From contig JAJXRJ010000016.1 in the NCBI GenBank assembly GCA_021629085.1, forward strand, positions 1 to 48,198: 48,198 bases of DNA, given 5' to 3'. Positions 1-8,456 of this stretch are shown one piece after another. The notes beneath the pieces are model-generated. The model ran no database searches. It was not told the origin of the DNA and worked only from the letters and a program-made list of their open reading frames with translations. Source of the stretch: Oscillospiraceae bacterium. Its GTDB lineage: Bacteria > Bacillota > Clostridia > UMGS1810. The position numbers were made by a program, and so were the translations under genes. Numbering within the stretch: position 1 is the stretch's first letter; every line of letters starts with the position of its first letter.

Positions 1-14
1 ATACATCTTTCTTT

Positions 15-1247
15 TTATTTTAATAACAGCCGCAGCATATTGAGTGCATTTTTGGCAGACAACCGCCGTACCTTTTGCCGGTCTCCCGAAAAGTGAAACT
101 TTTTCACCACGCATCCATTGCGGTCGGCCACTGCAATGTATACCAGCCCCACCGGTTTTTCCGCTGTGCCGCCATCCGGCCCCGCCACACCCGTGATGGC
201 CGCCGCGACATCCGCGCCGGTTTTGGAACGTGCGCCGCGCGCCATTTCCTCGGCGGTTTGCCGGCTCACTGCGCCAAATTTTTGAAGCGTTTCGGGCTTG
301 ACGCCCAGATATGTCTCCTTCGCCTCGTTGCTGTAAGTGATAAATCCTTCTTTATAATATGAAGAAATCCCAGGCACATTTGTGATATGCGCGCCCAACA
401 GGCCGCCGGTACAGGATTCCGCCGTGGTGAGCGTATAGCTCTTTGCTTGGAGCAAATCCGCTACAACCTGTTCTAACGGCAGATTGTCGTAACCATACAC
501 ATAGTCGCCCGCCACGGTTTTAATTTCATCCAGCATGGGCCTGATCTTTTGCATGGCCTCCTCTTTTGTGCGCGCCTTGGAGGTCACCCGAAGTGTCACC
601 TCGCCCTCCTTTGCATAAGGCGCAATGGTGGGGTCGGTTTGATTATCAATTAAATAGGCAAGCTTTTCGGCAAGCAATGACTCCCCAATGCCAATGAGAT
701 TGACCACGACCGAAAAAAACTGCTCCGGGCATTTTTCACGCAAGTACGGCATCACATAGCGGGAAAACATCAGCTGCATTTCGTTGGGCGGCCCAGGAAG
801 AAAGACGGCAATTTTCCCATCCTTTTCAATAATGCCGCCCGGCGCGGTGCCATCGTCGTTTTTTAATATGATGCAGCCCTTGGGCATATCGGCCTGCTTT
901 TTGTTGGATTCCGGCATTTCACCAAACTGGGAATGGCAAAAGCGCGCCTGCATATTTTTGAGTGAAGCTTCATCCCGCACCAGCGGCAGGCCAAAGTACG
1001 CCGCCACCGTCTCTTTGGTGAGGTCGTCTTTGGTGGGGCCCAGCCCGCCGGTGAAAATGACCATATCCGACTTTGCAAACGCATTTTGTATGGCCTCGGT
1101 GAGCCGCTCGGCGTTGTCGCCCACCACGCTTTGGTTGTATACGTTTATGGCAAGCTTTGAAAGCTGCTCTGACAGATACTGTGCATTGGTATTTACAATC
1201 TGTCCCAATAAAATTTCAGTTCCCACTGCAATGATTTCTGCATTCAC
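15..1247 (-). CDS. cinA: CinA-family protein (nicotinamide-nucleotide amidohydrolase)
   Basis: 410 residues, the usual full length of two-domain CinA. The N-terminal part (about 1-170) is a molybdopterin-binding-like fold with the family signature GTEILLGQIVNTNAQYL and a later TGGLGPTKDDLTKE. The C-terminal ~160 residues carry the amidohydrolase signature TTAESCTGGLLG. The family removes the amide from nicotinamide mononucleotide (NAD salvage or repair, cytoplasmic) and is also linked to competence and DNA damage in some Firmicutes. The start is GTG at 1247, with GGAGG 8 nt upstream (1256-1260), a site that nearly abuts the thiI stop codon 12 nt away. It is the last visible gene of the minus-strand run yihY-nifS-thiI-cinA. 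The stop is 15 nt from the window edge, so anything further downstream is not visible. Confidence 0.95.
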   Translation of the reverse strand: MNAEIIAVGTEILLGQIVNTNAQYLSEQLSKLAINVYNQSVVGDNAERLTEAIQNAFAKSDMVIFTGGLGPTKDDLTKETVAAYFGLPLVRDEASLKNMQARFCHSQFGEMPESNKKQADMPKGCIILKNDDGTAPGGIIEKDGKIAVFLPGPPNEMQLMFSRYVMPYLREKCPEQFFSVVVNLIGIGESLLAEKLAYLIDNQTDPTIAPYAKEGEVTLRVTSKARTKEEAMQKIRPMLDEIKTVAGDYVYGYDNLPLEQVVADLLQAKSYTLTTAESCTGGLLGAHITNVPGISSYYKEGFITYSNEAKETYLGVKPETLQKFGAVSRQTAEEMARGARSKTGADVAAAITGVAGPDGGTAEKPVGLVYIAVADRNGCVVKKFHFSGDRQKVRRLSAKNALNMLRLLLK

Positions 1248-1259
1248 GAAAAATACCTC

Positions 1260-2438
1260 CTACCAGTCATAGTTTGCATACACAATTTCCACACCGGAAA
1301 CCGCATCTTCTATCAGCTTCTCCACATCCAGCCGCGCCATGGACGCTTTGATTTTTTCCACTGTCGGCTTGGTGGTGGGGTGCCGCGGCGTAAACACTGT
1401 GCAGCAGTCCTCATAAGGCAGAATGGATGTTTCAAATGCATCGATTCTGCGCGAAATCTCCACAATTTCCTCTTTATCCATGCCAATGAGCGGCCGGAAC
1501 ACCACTTTGCTGACGCTTTCGTTGGTGACGTTTAGTGCCGCAAGCGTCTGGCTGGCCACCTGGCCAATGCTTTCGCCCGTCACCAGCGCACCGCAGTTGT
1601 TGCGCTCAGCTAAAATTTCGGCAATCTGCATCATAAACCGGCGCATCACCAGTGTGAGATGCTCCTCTGGGCAGTGCGCGCGGATGGCAAGCTGAATGTC
1701 AGTAAAGGGGACAATATGCACTTTTAATTCCCCTGTGTAGCGCGCCAAAATGGACGCAAGCTTGAGCACCTTATCCTTTGCGCGCTCGCTTGTGTAGGGA
1801 TAGCTGAAAAAATGCACCGCCGAAAGCTTGACGCCGCGCTTGGCAATCATATACCCAGCCGCCGGGCTGTCAATGCCGCCCGAAAGCAGCAGCATGGCCT
1901 TTCCATTTGTGCCGGTGGGCATGCCGCCCTGGCACTTGATTTTTCCAGTGTGCACAAACGCGTGGGTGTCGCGCACTTCCACCATCACCGTCGTCTCAGG
2001 CGCACGCACATCCACCGTAAGGTTTGGAAACTGCTCCAGTAAAAACTCGCCGATATCCGCACAGATTTCAGGCGATTTTTTAGGGAATTTCTTGTCTGCC
2101 CGCTTGGCCTCCACCTTAAACGTCCGCGCACGCAAAAGCTCCGGGCGCAGCGACTTTACAATTTCTGCCCGGATGGCGTCCATCGTTTTTTCGCACTTGT
2201 GCGCAATGGTGACCGAGACAATGCCAAACACGTATTTTAGCCGCTCTACTATGCGGTCCGCCTGCGCATCCCCCTCTTGGGGCTCTATGTAAATGACCGC
2301 CTGTGCACGGGTGATGGTAAATCCGCCCAGCCCTTTTAAGGCTGTTTTGATATTTTTCACCAGCAGCCGTTCAAATACCGGCCGGTTGAGGCCTTTTAAA
2401 ATGATTTCGCCGTATCTTGCCAAAATAATTTTGTCCAT
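1260..2438 (-). CDS. thiI: tRNA 4-thiouridine synthase / thiamine sulfurtransferase ThiI
   Basis: 392 residues. The order is an N-terminal ferredoxin-like segment, a THUMP RNA-binding domain (about 60-165), then a PP-loop ATPase with the signature LLSGGIDSPAAGYMIAKRG near residue 185. The enzyme adenylates U8 of tRNA and inserts sulfur to make 4-thiouridine, and in many bacteria it also feeds sulfur to the thiamine thiazole. The C-terminal rhodanese domain of the E. coli type is absent, as in Bacillus-type ThiI, so persulfide must come from a partner. The cysteine desulfurase gene immediately upstream (12 nt gap) is the obvious donor. ATG start at 2438, preceded by GGAGT. The stop is TAG. Confidence 0.96.
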   Translation of the reverse strand: MDKIILARYGEIILKGLNRPVFERLLVKNIKTALKGLGGFTITRAQAVIYIEPQEGDAQADRIVERLKYVFGIVSVTIAHKCEKTMDAIRAEIVKSLRPELLRARTFKVEAKRADKKFPKKSPEICADIGEFLLEQFPNLTVDVRAPETTVMVEVRDTHAFVHTGKIKCQGGMPTGTNGKAMLLLSGGIDSPAAGYMIAKRGVKLSAVHFFSYPYTSERAKDKVLKLASILARYTGELKVHIVPFTDIQLAIRAHCPEEHLTLVMRRFMMQIAEILAERNNCGALVTGESIGQVASQTLAALNVTNESVSKVVFRPLIGMDKEEIVEISRRIDAFETSILPYEDCCTVFTPRHPTTKPTVEKIKASMARLDVEKLIEDAVSGVEIVYANYDW

Positions 2439-2450
2439 TGGTAAAACTCC

Positions 2451-3602
2451 CTATTTGATTCGCATAATTTTTCGAAGCGCGGGCACTTCCCGCCGCAAAA
2501 CATCTGTGACATACAAAACCTCTTCCAACGTGTTAAAATGGGAAAAGCTAAACCGAAGCGCGCTGTCCACCTCATTTTTTGAAAGCCCCATGGCGTTTAG
2601 CACATGGCTGCCTGTGCGCTTGTGTGACGAACACGCGCTGCCCGACGACACATAAATGCCATAAGATTCCAGCACATGCAAAAGCACCTCAGATTTGACG
2701 CCCAAAAACGAAAGGTTTACAATATAGGGCAGCGCGTCCGCACTGCTGTTATTGAGAACATCGGGCAAATCGCGCAGGCCGTCTAACAGCGCATTTTTGA
2801 GCATAGCTGCATGGCCGAAGTTTTCTTTTAGCGCGGCAAATTGCAGTTCGCATGCAGTTTGAAACCCGCAGATGCCCGCCGTATTCCCCGTCCCCGACCG
2901 AAGCCCGCCCTCCTGTCCGCCGCCGTACATATGCGGGCTTAGGCGGATCCCCTTTTTTACATAGAGCGCGCCTACGCCGTGCGGCCCGTGCAGCTTGTGC
3001 GCAGACACGGAATAAAGGTCGGCGCCAAGCGTTTTTACCGGTTCCAAGCATTTGCCAAAGCCCTGCACGCCGTCCACATGCAGGGCGCAGGACGGGCAGG
3101 TTTGCCGGAGGATGCGCGCCATGTCCGAAATGGGCATCACCGCACCGGTCTCGTTGTTGACCTGCATACAGCTTGTCAAAATGGTATCCTTGTTTAAAAG
3201 GCTGGCAAACTGTTCCAAATCCACAATACCGTCCCGGCTGACATCCAAATATTGCACATCAAACCCCTGCTTTTCAAGCGCCAAAAAGCACTGTAACACA
3301 GCCGGGTGCTCCGTTTTTTGGGTAATCACGCGTTTTCCGTTTCTGGCGTTTGCAGCGCAATACCCCAAAATGGCCAGATTATCGCTCTCGGTACCGCCGC
3401 TGGTGAACACCACTTCTTTCGCATCCGCGCCCATAAGGCGCGCAACCGATCTTCGCGCGGCCTCCACCAAGTCCTCCGCAGCCTTGCCCGCGCTATGTAG
3501 GGAAGCGGGATTGGCATAGCAATCCCCCATCGTTTCAAACACCGCCTGCCGCACCGCGTCATAGGGCCGCGTGGTGGCGCTATTGTCCAAATATACCTGC
3601 AT
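2451..3602 (-). CDS. Cysteine desulfurase, NifS/IscS family (probable ThiI partner)
   Basis: 383 residues, class V PLP aminotransferase fold. Visible landmarks are the N-terminal YLDNSATT, the cofactor lysine K203 in SVSAHKLHGPHG, the substrate-binding RSGTGN near 235, and catalytic C324 in the exposed loop SSGSACSS. It converts cysteine to alanine and carries the sulfur as an enzyme persulfide. It sits between yihY (7 nt) and thiI (12 nt). This matches the nifZ-thiI pairing known from Bacillus, so its main job is probably tRNA thiolation rather than general iron-sulfur assembly; that is inference from position. No iscU-like scaffold gene is adjacent. ATG start at 3602 with AAAGAG upstream. 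Confidence 0.94.
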   Translation of the reverse strand: MQVYLDNSATTRPYDAVRQAVFETMGDCYANPASLHSAGKAAEDLVEAARRSVARLMGADAKEVVFTSGGTESDNLAILGYCAANARNGKRVITQKTEHPAVLQCFLALEKQGFDVQYLDVSRDGIVDLEQFASLLNKDTILTSCMQVNNETGAVMPISDMARILRQTCPSCALHVDGVQGFGKCLEPVKTLGADLYSVSAHKLHGPHGVGALYVKKGIRLSPHMYGGGQEGGLRSGTGNTAGICGFQTACELQFAALKENFGHAAMLKNALLDGLRDLPDVLNNSSADALPYIVNLSFLGVKSEVLLHVLESYGIYVSSGSACSSHKRTGSHVLNAMGLSKNEVDSALRFSFSHFNTLEEVLYVTDVLRREVPALRKIMRIK

Positions 3603-3609
3603 CTCTTTG

Positions 3610-4464
3610 CTATTCCTCCAGTTTCTCCTGCCGCATCCGCCGGCGGTATCCCGACAAAACCGCGTTCAAATCGCCGCCAATTAAAATGACATAGGATGTG
3701 ATAAACAGCCAGGTAATGAGGGCAATGATGCCCCCAATGCTGCCGTAGATGATGTGATAGCTTGCAAAGTTATTGACATAATAGGAAAACACCGCCGATA
3801 CGGCGCCCCAGGCAAACGCCGAAAACAGCGCGCCCACTGCCACGCTGCGCATCCGAAGGTGCCGGTTGGGCATCACCTTGTAGACAAATGCAAATAACAC
3901 CGCCATTAAAACAAACGAAATGCCAATGCGCAAAACGTTCCACAAAAACGCGGAATTTGGAAAATAACGTTCAATAAACTGCCCGATGATGGTGCCGAAC
4001 ACCAAAAGGATCAGGTTTGCCAGCATGGAAATGATGATAAACAACGCAAACAAAATGCCCCAAATGCGGATCATGATAAAATTCCGGTTTTCCTTTACAT
4101 CATAAAACTGGTTGAGCGCCTTTGCAAGCGTGCTCATGGCGCTGGACATGGACCAGATGCCGATGATACACGAAACGACCAAAATAGGCACGCTGCGCGT
4201 AATCCCCGTAAGCGTGTCCACAATCAGGTTGTAGGTCTGCTCGGGCAGCACGCTCAAAATGTTAAACAGCACATTTGGCGAAAGCAGCGGCGTGTAGGAC
4301 ACTATGGTGAACACCAAAATCAAAAACGGGAAAAATGCCGTAATGAGATAAAAGGTGAGCTGCGCCGCCAGCCCCGGCACATCGTCGGCAAAAAACTCGT
4401 CTATCACAATTTTTAAATATTTTAATTTGGGGTGTTGATTGAGGAACGTATTCAGCCACTTGAT
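3610..4464 (-). CDS. YihY/virulence factor BrkB family membrane protein
   Basis: Polytopic inner-membrane protein of the YihY/BrkB family (once misnamed RNase BN). The family signature DDVPGLAAQLTFYLITAFFPF lies near the N-terminus, and about six hydrophobic segments follow. Family function is unsettled. The first conventional start in frame is GTG at 4407, but it has no ribosome site, and reading from it would cut off the conserved cytoplasmic lead-in. In frame, 19 codons upstream, an ATC at 4464-4462 lies 8 nt after a strong GGGAGG (4473-4478 on this strand). The call uses that ATC, giving about 284 residues. A CTG three codons later (4455) is the alternative. It is the first gene of the yihY-nifS-thiI-cinA run. 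The family call is firm; the start is inferred. Confidence 0.85.
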   Translation of the reverse strand: MKWLNTFLNQHPKLKYLKIVIDEFFADDVPGLAAQLTFYLITAFFPFLILVFTIVSYTPLLSPNVLFNILSVLPEQTYNLIVDTLTGITRSVPILVVSCIIGIWSMSSAMSTLAKALNQFYDVKENRNFIMIRIWGILFALFIIISMLANLILLVFGTIIGQFIERYFPNSAFLWNVLRIGISFVLMAVLFAFVYKVMPNRHLRMRSVAVGALFSAFAWGAVSAVFSYYVNNFASYHIIYGSIGGIIALITWLFITSYVILIGGDLNAVLSGYRRRMRQEKLEE

Positions 4465-4501
4465 GGTGACCGCCTCCCGTCATAAAAAATCTGTCTTGCT
4501 T

Positions 4502-4530
4502 ATTATACTATATTTTAAGGAAAATTACTA
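4502..4530 (-). promoter_or_regulatory. Probable promoter for the yihY-nifS-thiI-cinA operon
   Basis: On the minus strand a perfect TATAAT (4502-4507) is preceded at 17 nt by a poor -35 (TAGTAA, 4525-4530). It lies 24 nt upstream of the yihY ribosome site. It is divergent from the rho promoter, so one short AT-rich spacer serves both operons. Confidence 0.5.
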
Positions 4531-4560
4531 ACATTTTTTATAAAAAATACAAAATTGTCT

Positions 4561-4588
4561 TTGAATTTACAAAAAGATGGTGTATAAT
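4561..4588 (+). promoter_or_regulatory. SigA-type promoter of rho
   Basis: TTGAAT (4561-4566), 16 nt, TATAAT (4583-4588). The distance to the rho start codon is only about 32 nt, so there is no room for a long leader of the kind that autoregulates rho in some bacteria. Confidence 0.75.
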
Positions 4589-4620
4589 AGGATGGAAGTT
4601 TATTGGAATCGGAGGAAACC

Positions 4621-6057
4621 ATGCATACAAACCTAGAAGCGCTGACGCTTTTGGAAATCCGGGAAACAGCCAAACGCCTCGGCATCAAATCTGTGACCAA
4701 ATACCGCAAGCTAGAGCTCATTGAGAAAATTCAGTCCCTCTCTTTAGAATCCCCTTCTTCTTCCCCCAAACAAAAAAACCAGGCAAAGCAGGCACAAACA
4801 TCAAAAACGGCTGAAAAGCCAGACAGCGACAGCACATCCGCACCTGAAAAAAAAGCGGAATCTGCAAACGGGCAGGAAGCGGCAGCCAAGCAGGCTGCAA
4901 AAGATATGCGGGGGGAAAAGCAAAAAAATAACACCTATGAGACCACAGGTGTGCTGGAAGTGCTTGCGGACGGGTTTGGGTTTTTGCGCAGTGACAATTA
5001 TCTGTCGGGTGTAAACGACATCTATGTTTCTCCGGTGCAAATCCGGCGGTTCAATTTAAAGACGGGCGATCTCATCCACGGCGTGGTGCGCAATCCCAAC
5101 GAGGGTGAAAAATTCGGTGCGATTATCTATGTCAAGACGGTCAACGGCGACACGCCGGACAAAGCCATCCACCGCAAACCGTTTGACTTGCTCATCCCAG
5201 TCTATCCAAGCGAGCGTCTGACCCTAGAAACCAATCCCAAGGATTTTGCAGTGCGGCTTATCGACCTGATTGCACCCATTGGAAAGGGTCAGCGCGGCGT
5301 CATTGTGGCGCCTCCTAAGACGGGCAAAACCACGCTTTTAAAAAGCATTGCCAACAGCATCTCCAAAAATCATCCCGATGTGACGCTCATTGTGCTGCTC
5401 ATTGACGAGCGGCCGGAGGAAGTGACCGACATGAAGCGGTCCATTGACGGGGATGTTATTTTCTCCACCTTTGACGAGCTGCCAGAGCACCACATCAAGG
5501 TGGCGGAAATGACGCTGGAGCGCGCACAGCGCATGGTGGAGCACGGAAAAGATGTGGTGATTTTACTGGACAGTTTAACAAGGCTTTCGCGCGCCTATAA
5601 CCTCACGGTCCCTCCCTCCGGCCGGACGCTCTCCGGCGGGCTGGACCCCGGCGCGCTGCACAAGCCCAAGCGCTTTTTCGGCGCAGCCAGAAACATTGAA
5701 CACGGCGGGAGCCTAACCATTTTGGCCACAGCGCTCATTGAAACGGGCAGCCGCATGGACGACGTCATTTTTGAAGAGTTTAAAGGCACTGGCAACATGG
5801 AAATCCATCTGGACAAAAAGCTGTCGGAGCGCCGCATCTTCCCCGCCATTGACATCTACCGCTCAGGCACGCGGAAAGAGGAGCTGCTGCTCTCAGCGCG
5901 GGAAAAGGATGCTGTGTGGTCCATCCGCCGTGCGCTAAACCGCGACTCTACACAGGATGTGACCGAAAAAATCCTCTCCCGGCTGGTACGCACGGAAACC
6001 AACAGTGCGTTTGTCGACGGGATTTTAAATTTGTATAAGCAAAAAAATAACGATTAA
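4621..6057 (+). CDS. rho: Transcription termination factor Rho
   Basis: Hexameric RNA helicase that ends transcription of untranslated RNA. With the ATG at 4621 (GGAGG at 4611-4615, 5 nt spacing) it has 478 residues; the in-frame TTG at 4603 lies before the ribosome site and was rejected. Order: Rho N-terminal helical domain (1-40), a low-complexity Lys/Ala/Ser/Glu-rich linker (about 42-105), the OB-fold primary RNA-binding domain (about 107-180, with DGFGFLRS), then the RecA-like ATPase with Walker A APPKTGKTT (about 230-238) and the Walker B-type VVILLDSLTRLSRAYN. The long charged linker before the OB fold resembles the insert seen in several Gram-positive Rho proteins. First gene of rho-ftsK-ygiQ-folD. 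Confidence 0.97.
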   Translation: MHTNLEALTLLEIRETAKRLGIKSVTKYRKLELIEKIQSLSLESPSSSPKQKNQAKQAQTSKTAEKPDSDSTSAPEKKAESANGQEAAAKQAAKDMRGEKQKNNTYETTGVLEVLADGFGFLRSDNYLSGVNDIYVSPVQIRRFNLKTGDLIHGVVRNPNEGEKFGAIIYVKTVNGDTPDKAIHRKPFDLLIPVYPSERLTLETNPKDFAVRLIDLIAPIGKGQRGVIVAPPKTGKTTLLKSIANSISKNHPDVTLIVLLIDERPEEVTDMKRSIDGDVIFSTFDELPEHHIKVAEMTLERAQRMVEHGKDVVILLDSLTRLSRAYNLTVPPSGRTLSGGLDPGALHKPKRFFGAARNIEHGGSLTILATALIETGSRMDDVIFEEFKGTGNMEIHLDKKLSERRIFPAIDIYRSGTRKEELLLSAREKDAVWSIRRALNRDSTQDVTEKILSRLVRTETNSAFVDGILNLYKQKNND

Positions 6058-6083
6058 CTTTTTTAATATAGGAAGGTGGAACC

Positions 6084-8456
6084 ATGCCGGCACAGACGAA
6101 AAAGACGGCGCCAAAACGCGCCGCCGCAAAAAAACAACCCGCGAAAAGCGGCAATTCCCACGTTTATGAAATTGTGGCCATCGCGGCCATTGCAGTGTCT
6201 ATTTTGCTGATTTTAAGCCTGTATTTTGACGCGGGCGGTTTTGTGGGCGGAAAAATTTCAGTGGGGCTAAAGGGCCTTTTCGGCGCATGTGCCTATCTGC
6301 TGCCCCTTTACGCACCCGCTGTACTCATCCATTCCATGATGCACAAAAACTACCGGCAGTTTCAAGAAAAATACCTTTTGTGCGCCTGCATGTTTTTTGT
6401 CATTGTGGGCGGCTGGCATGTCATTGTTGGCGTGGAAGGGTATGAATACCGCTTAGAGGGCGCCACGCTTGCACAATATTGGATGCGCTACTTTGACTTT
6501 GGAAACCAGCTGTTCGGCAGCGGCATGGTGGGCGAACTCATTTCGCGCCCTGTCTCCATGCTGTTTGGCAGGCCGGGCGCAATTGTGTTTTTCATTGCGC
6601 TGTTTATCATTTTGTTTATCTGTGTGTTTGACGTATCTTTCTTCCGCGGCGTCGGCAAAACAATCTACTTTTTGCGCAAAGCCTTTGGCCGCTTAAAATC
6701 CGGCGTAAATGAAGCCAAAGAAGCCGCCTATCCAGCAAAAGAGGCAAAAGCGGCGCCTGCAAAAAAAGTGTCCAAGCATATGGCAGAAATGGACGTATTT
6801 GACGACGCACAGACGGAAAAACCGGCAGCAGAAGCAGAGATCCCCTACATAGAGCCCGAAATCCGGGTATACAACAAAGGCCAGGAGGGCTTTGCAGAGG
6901 TTTTGGGCAAGGAAGCAGGCGAGGCGCTGCACAAAAAAAACGAGCCGGACAAGGAAATTTCTGCCCAGCTTGCAAAGGCCAGTGAAAACGGCGGCGACAT
7001 TATCGTCTATGAATACCCGTCGCTGGATCTGCTGACCCCCCCAAAGCTTTCCGACGATAGCGGCGACATTGAAGCTGCACTCAAAAAAAACTCGCAAAAA
7101 CTGATTGAAACGCTAAAGAGCTTTGGCGTGAATGCCAAGGTGCTGGAAATCAGTATGGGCCCCACCGTCACCCGCTATGAAATTGCGCCGGACGCCGGCG
7201 TAAAGGTGAGTAAAATTGTGGGGCTTTCCAAAGATATTGCGCTAAACCTTGCGGCAAAAAGCGTCCGCATTGAAGCGCCCATTCCCGGAAAATCGGCAGT
7301 GGGCATTGAGATTGCCAACAAAACCACCAATATCGTCACACTGCGCGAGGTGCTGGATTCCGACGAATTCCGCAACGCAAAATCCAAGCTTTCCGTGGCG
7401 CTGGGAAAAGACATTGGCGGCAACCCCATCATTATTGATATTGCCAAAATGCCGCATCTGCTCATTGCGGGCGCGACCGGCGCGGGCAAGAGCGTGTGTA
7501 TCAACACACTGGTGATGAGCATTCTCTACAAAGCCGACCCCAACGAGGTGAAACTGGTGATGATTGACCCCAAAGTGGTGGAGCTGGGCGTATACAACGG
7601 CGCGCCCCATCTGCTCATCCCAGTTGTCACCGACCCCAAAAAAGCGGCGGGGGCATTAAACTGGGCGGTTTCAGAAATGACCGACCGCTACGGCAAATTT
7701 GCCGACAGCAATGTGCGTGACATCAAGGGCTACAACGAACTGATGGAGCTAAACGGCACGCCCGAGCAAAAGATGCCTGAAATGGTCATCATTATCGACG
7801 AGCTTGCCGATTTGATGATGGTGGCGCCGTCCGACGTGGAAACCTACATCTGCCGCTTGGCGCAAATGGCGCGTGCGGCGGGCATGCATCTTGTCATCGC
7901 CACCCAGCGGCCGTCTGTCAACGTCATCACCGGTACCATCAAGGCCAACATCCCCTCCCGCATTTCATTTATGGTGTCCAGCCAAATCGACTCGCGCACC
8001 ATTTTGGATATGGCGGGCGCCGAAAAGCTCGTTGGCCGCGGCGATATGCTCTATATGCCGGTGGGCGCGTCCAGCCCCATCCGGCTGCAATGCTCGTATG
8101 TATCGGACAAGGAAGTGGAATCAGTGGTGCGGGCAGTGAGCCAAAACTGTGCGCCCAACTATCAGGAGGACGTAATTGAACGCCTGGAAGCCGAAGACTC
8201 CTATAATCCCGACGGGGACGACCCCGGCGACCGCGACGAATTTTTGCCGGCTGCCATTGAGCTTGCGGTGGACAGCGGGCAAATTTCCACCTCGCTTTTG
8301 CAGCGGCGGTTCCGCATTGGCTATAACCGCGCGGGCAGCATCATTGACCAGATGGAGCGCCGCGGCATCATCAGCGGCTTAGACGGCAACAAGCCGCGGC
8401 AGGTGCTGGTGACCCGCGAGGAATACAACGAAATGCTCACGAACGGAAGAATCTAA
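6084..8456 (+). CDS. ftsK: DNA translocase FtsK/SpoIIIE
   Basis: 790 residues, the length of the SpoIIIE/SftA-size class. A short basic cytoplasmic start (Lys/Ala/Pro-rich, 1-25) is followed by four hydrophobic membrane segments (about 28-190), a charged linker, and the RecA-like motor with Walker A IAGATGAGKS (about 458-467) and Walker B-like MVIIIDELADLMM. A C-terminal winged-helix gamma domain (about 715-780, GYNRAGSIIDQMERRG) reads the KOPS/SRS polarity signals. The enzyme pumps chromosomal DNA through the closing septum; in spore formers it fills the forespore. ATG start at 6084 after AGGAAGGTGG. The gene ends directly against the next start (TAA-ATG, 0 nt), which suggests coupled translation with ygiQ. 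Whether the host sporulates cannot be told from this gene alone. Confidence 0.95.
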   Translation: MPAQTKKTAPKRAAAKKQPAKSGNSHVYEIVAIAAIAVSILLILSLYFDAGGFVGGKISVGLKGLFGACAYLLPLYAPAVLIHSMMHKNYRQFQEKYLLCACMFFVIVGGWHVIVGVEGYEYRLEGATLAQYWMRYFDFGNQLFGSGMVGELISRPVSMLFGRPGAIVFFIALFIILFICVFDVSFFRGVGKTIYFLRKAFGRLKSGVNEAKEAAYPAKEAKAAPAKKVSKHMAEMDVFDDAQTEKPAAEAEIPYIEPEIRVYNKGQEGFAEVLGKEAGEALHKKNEPDKEISAQLAKASENGGDIIVYEYPSLDLLTPPKLSDDSGDIEAALKKNSQKLIETLKSFGVNAKVLEISMGPTVTRYEIAPDAGVKVSKIVGLSKDIALNLAAKSVRIEAPIPGKSAVGIEIANKTTNIVTLREVLDSDEFRNAKSKLSVALGKDIGGNPIIIDIAKMPHLLIAGATGAGKSVCINTLVMSILYKADPNEVKLVMIDPKVVELGVYNGAPHLLIPVVTDPKKAAGALNWAVSEMTDRYGKFADSNVRDIKGYNELMELNGTPEQKMPEMVIIIDELADLMMVAPSDVETYICRLAQMARAAGMHLVIATQRPSVNVITGTIKANIPSRISFMVSSQIDSRTILDMAGAEKLVGRGDMLYMPVGASSPIRLQCSYVSDKEVESVVRAVSQNCAPNYQEDVIERLEAEDSYNPDGDDPGDRDEFLPAAIELAVDSGQISTSLLQRRFRIGYNRAGSIIDQMERRGIISGLDGNKPRQVLVTREEYNEMLTNGRI

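Noticed and set aside
4262..4483. Minus-strand frame starting ATG 4483 upstream of yihY
   Set aside because: Overlaps yihY in another frame, and its start lies before the GGGAGG site that serves yihY; no family similarity.
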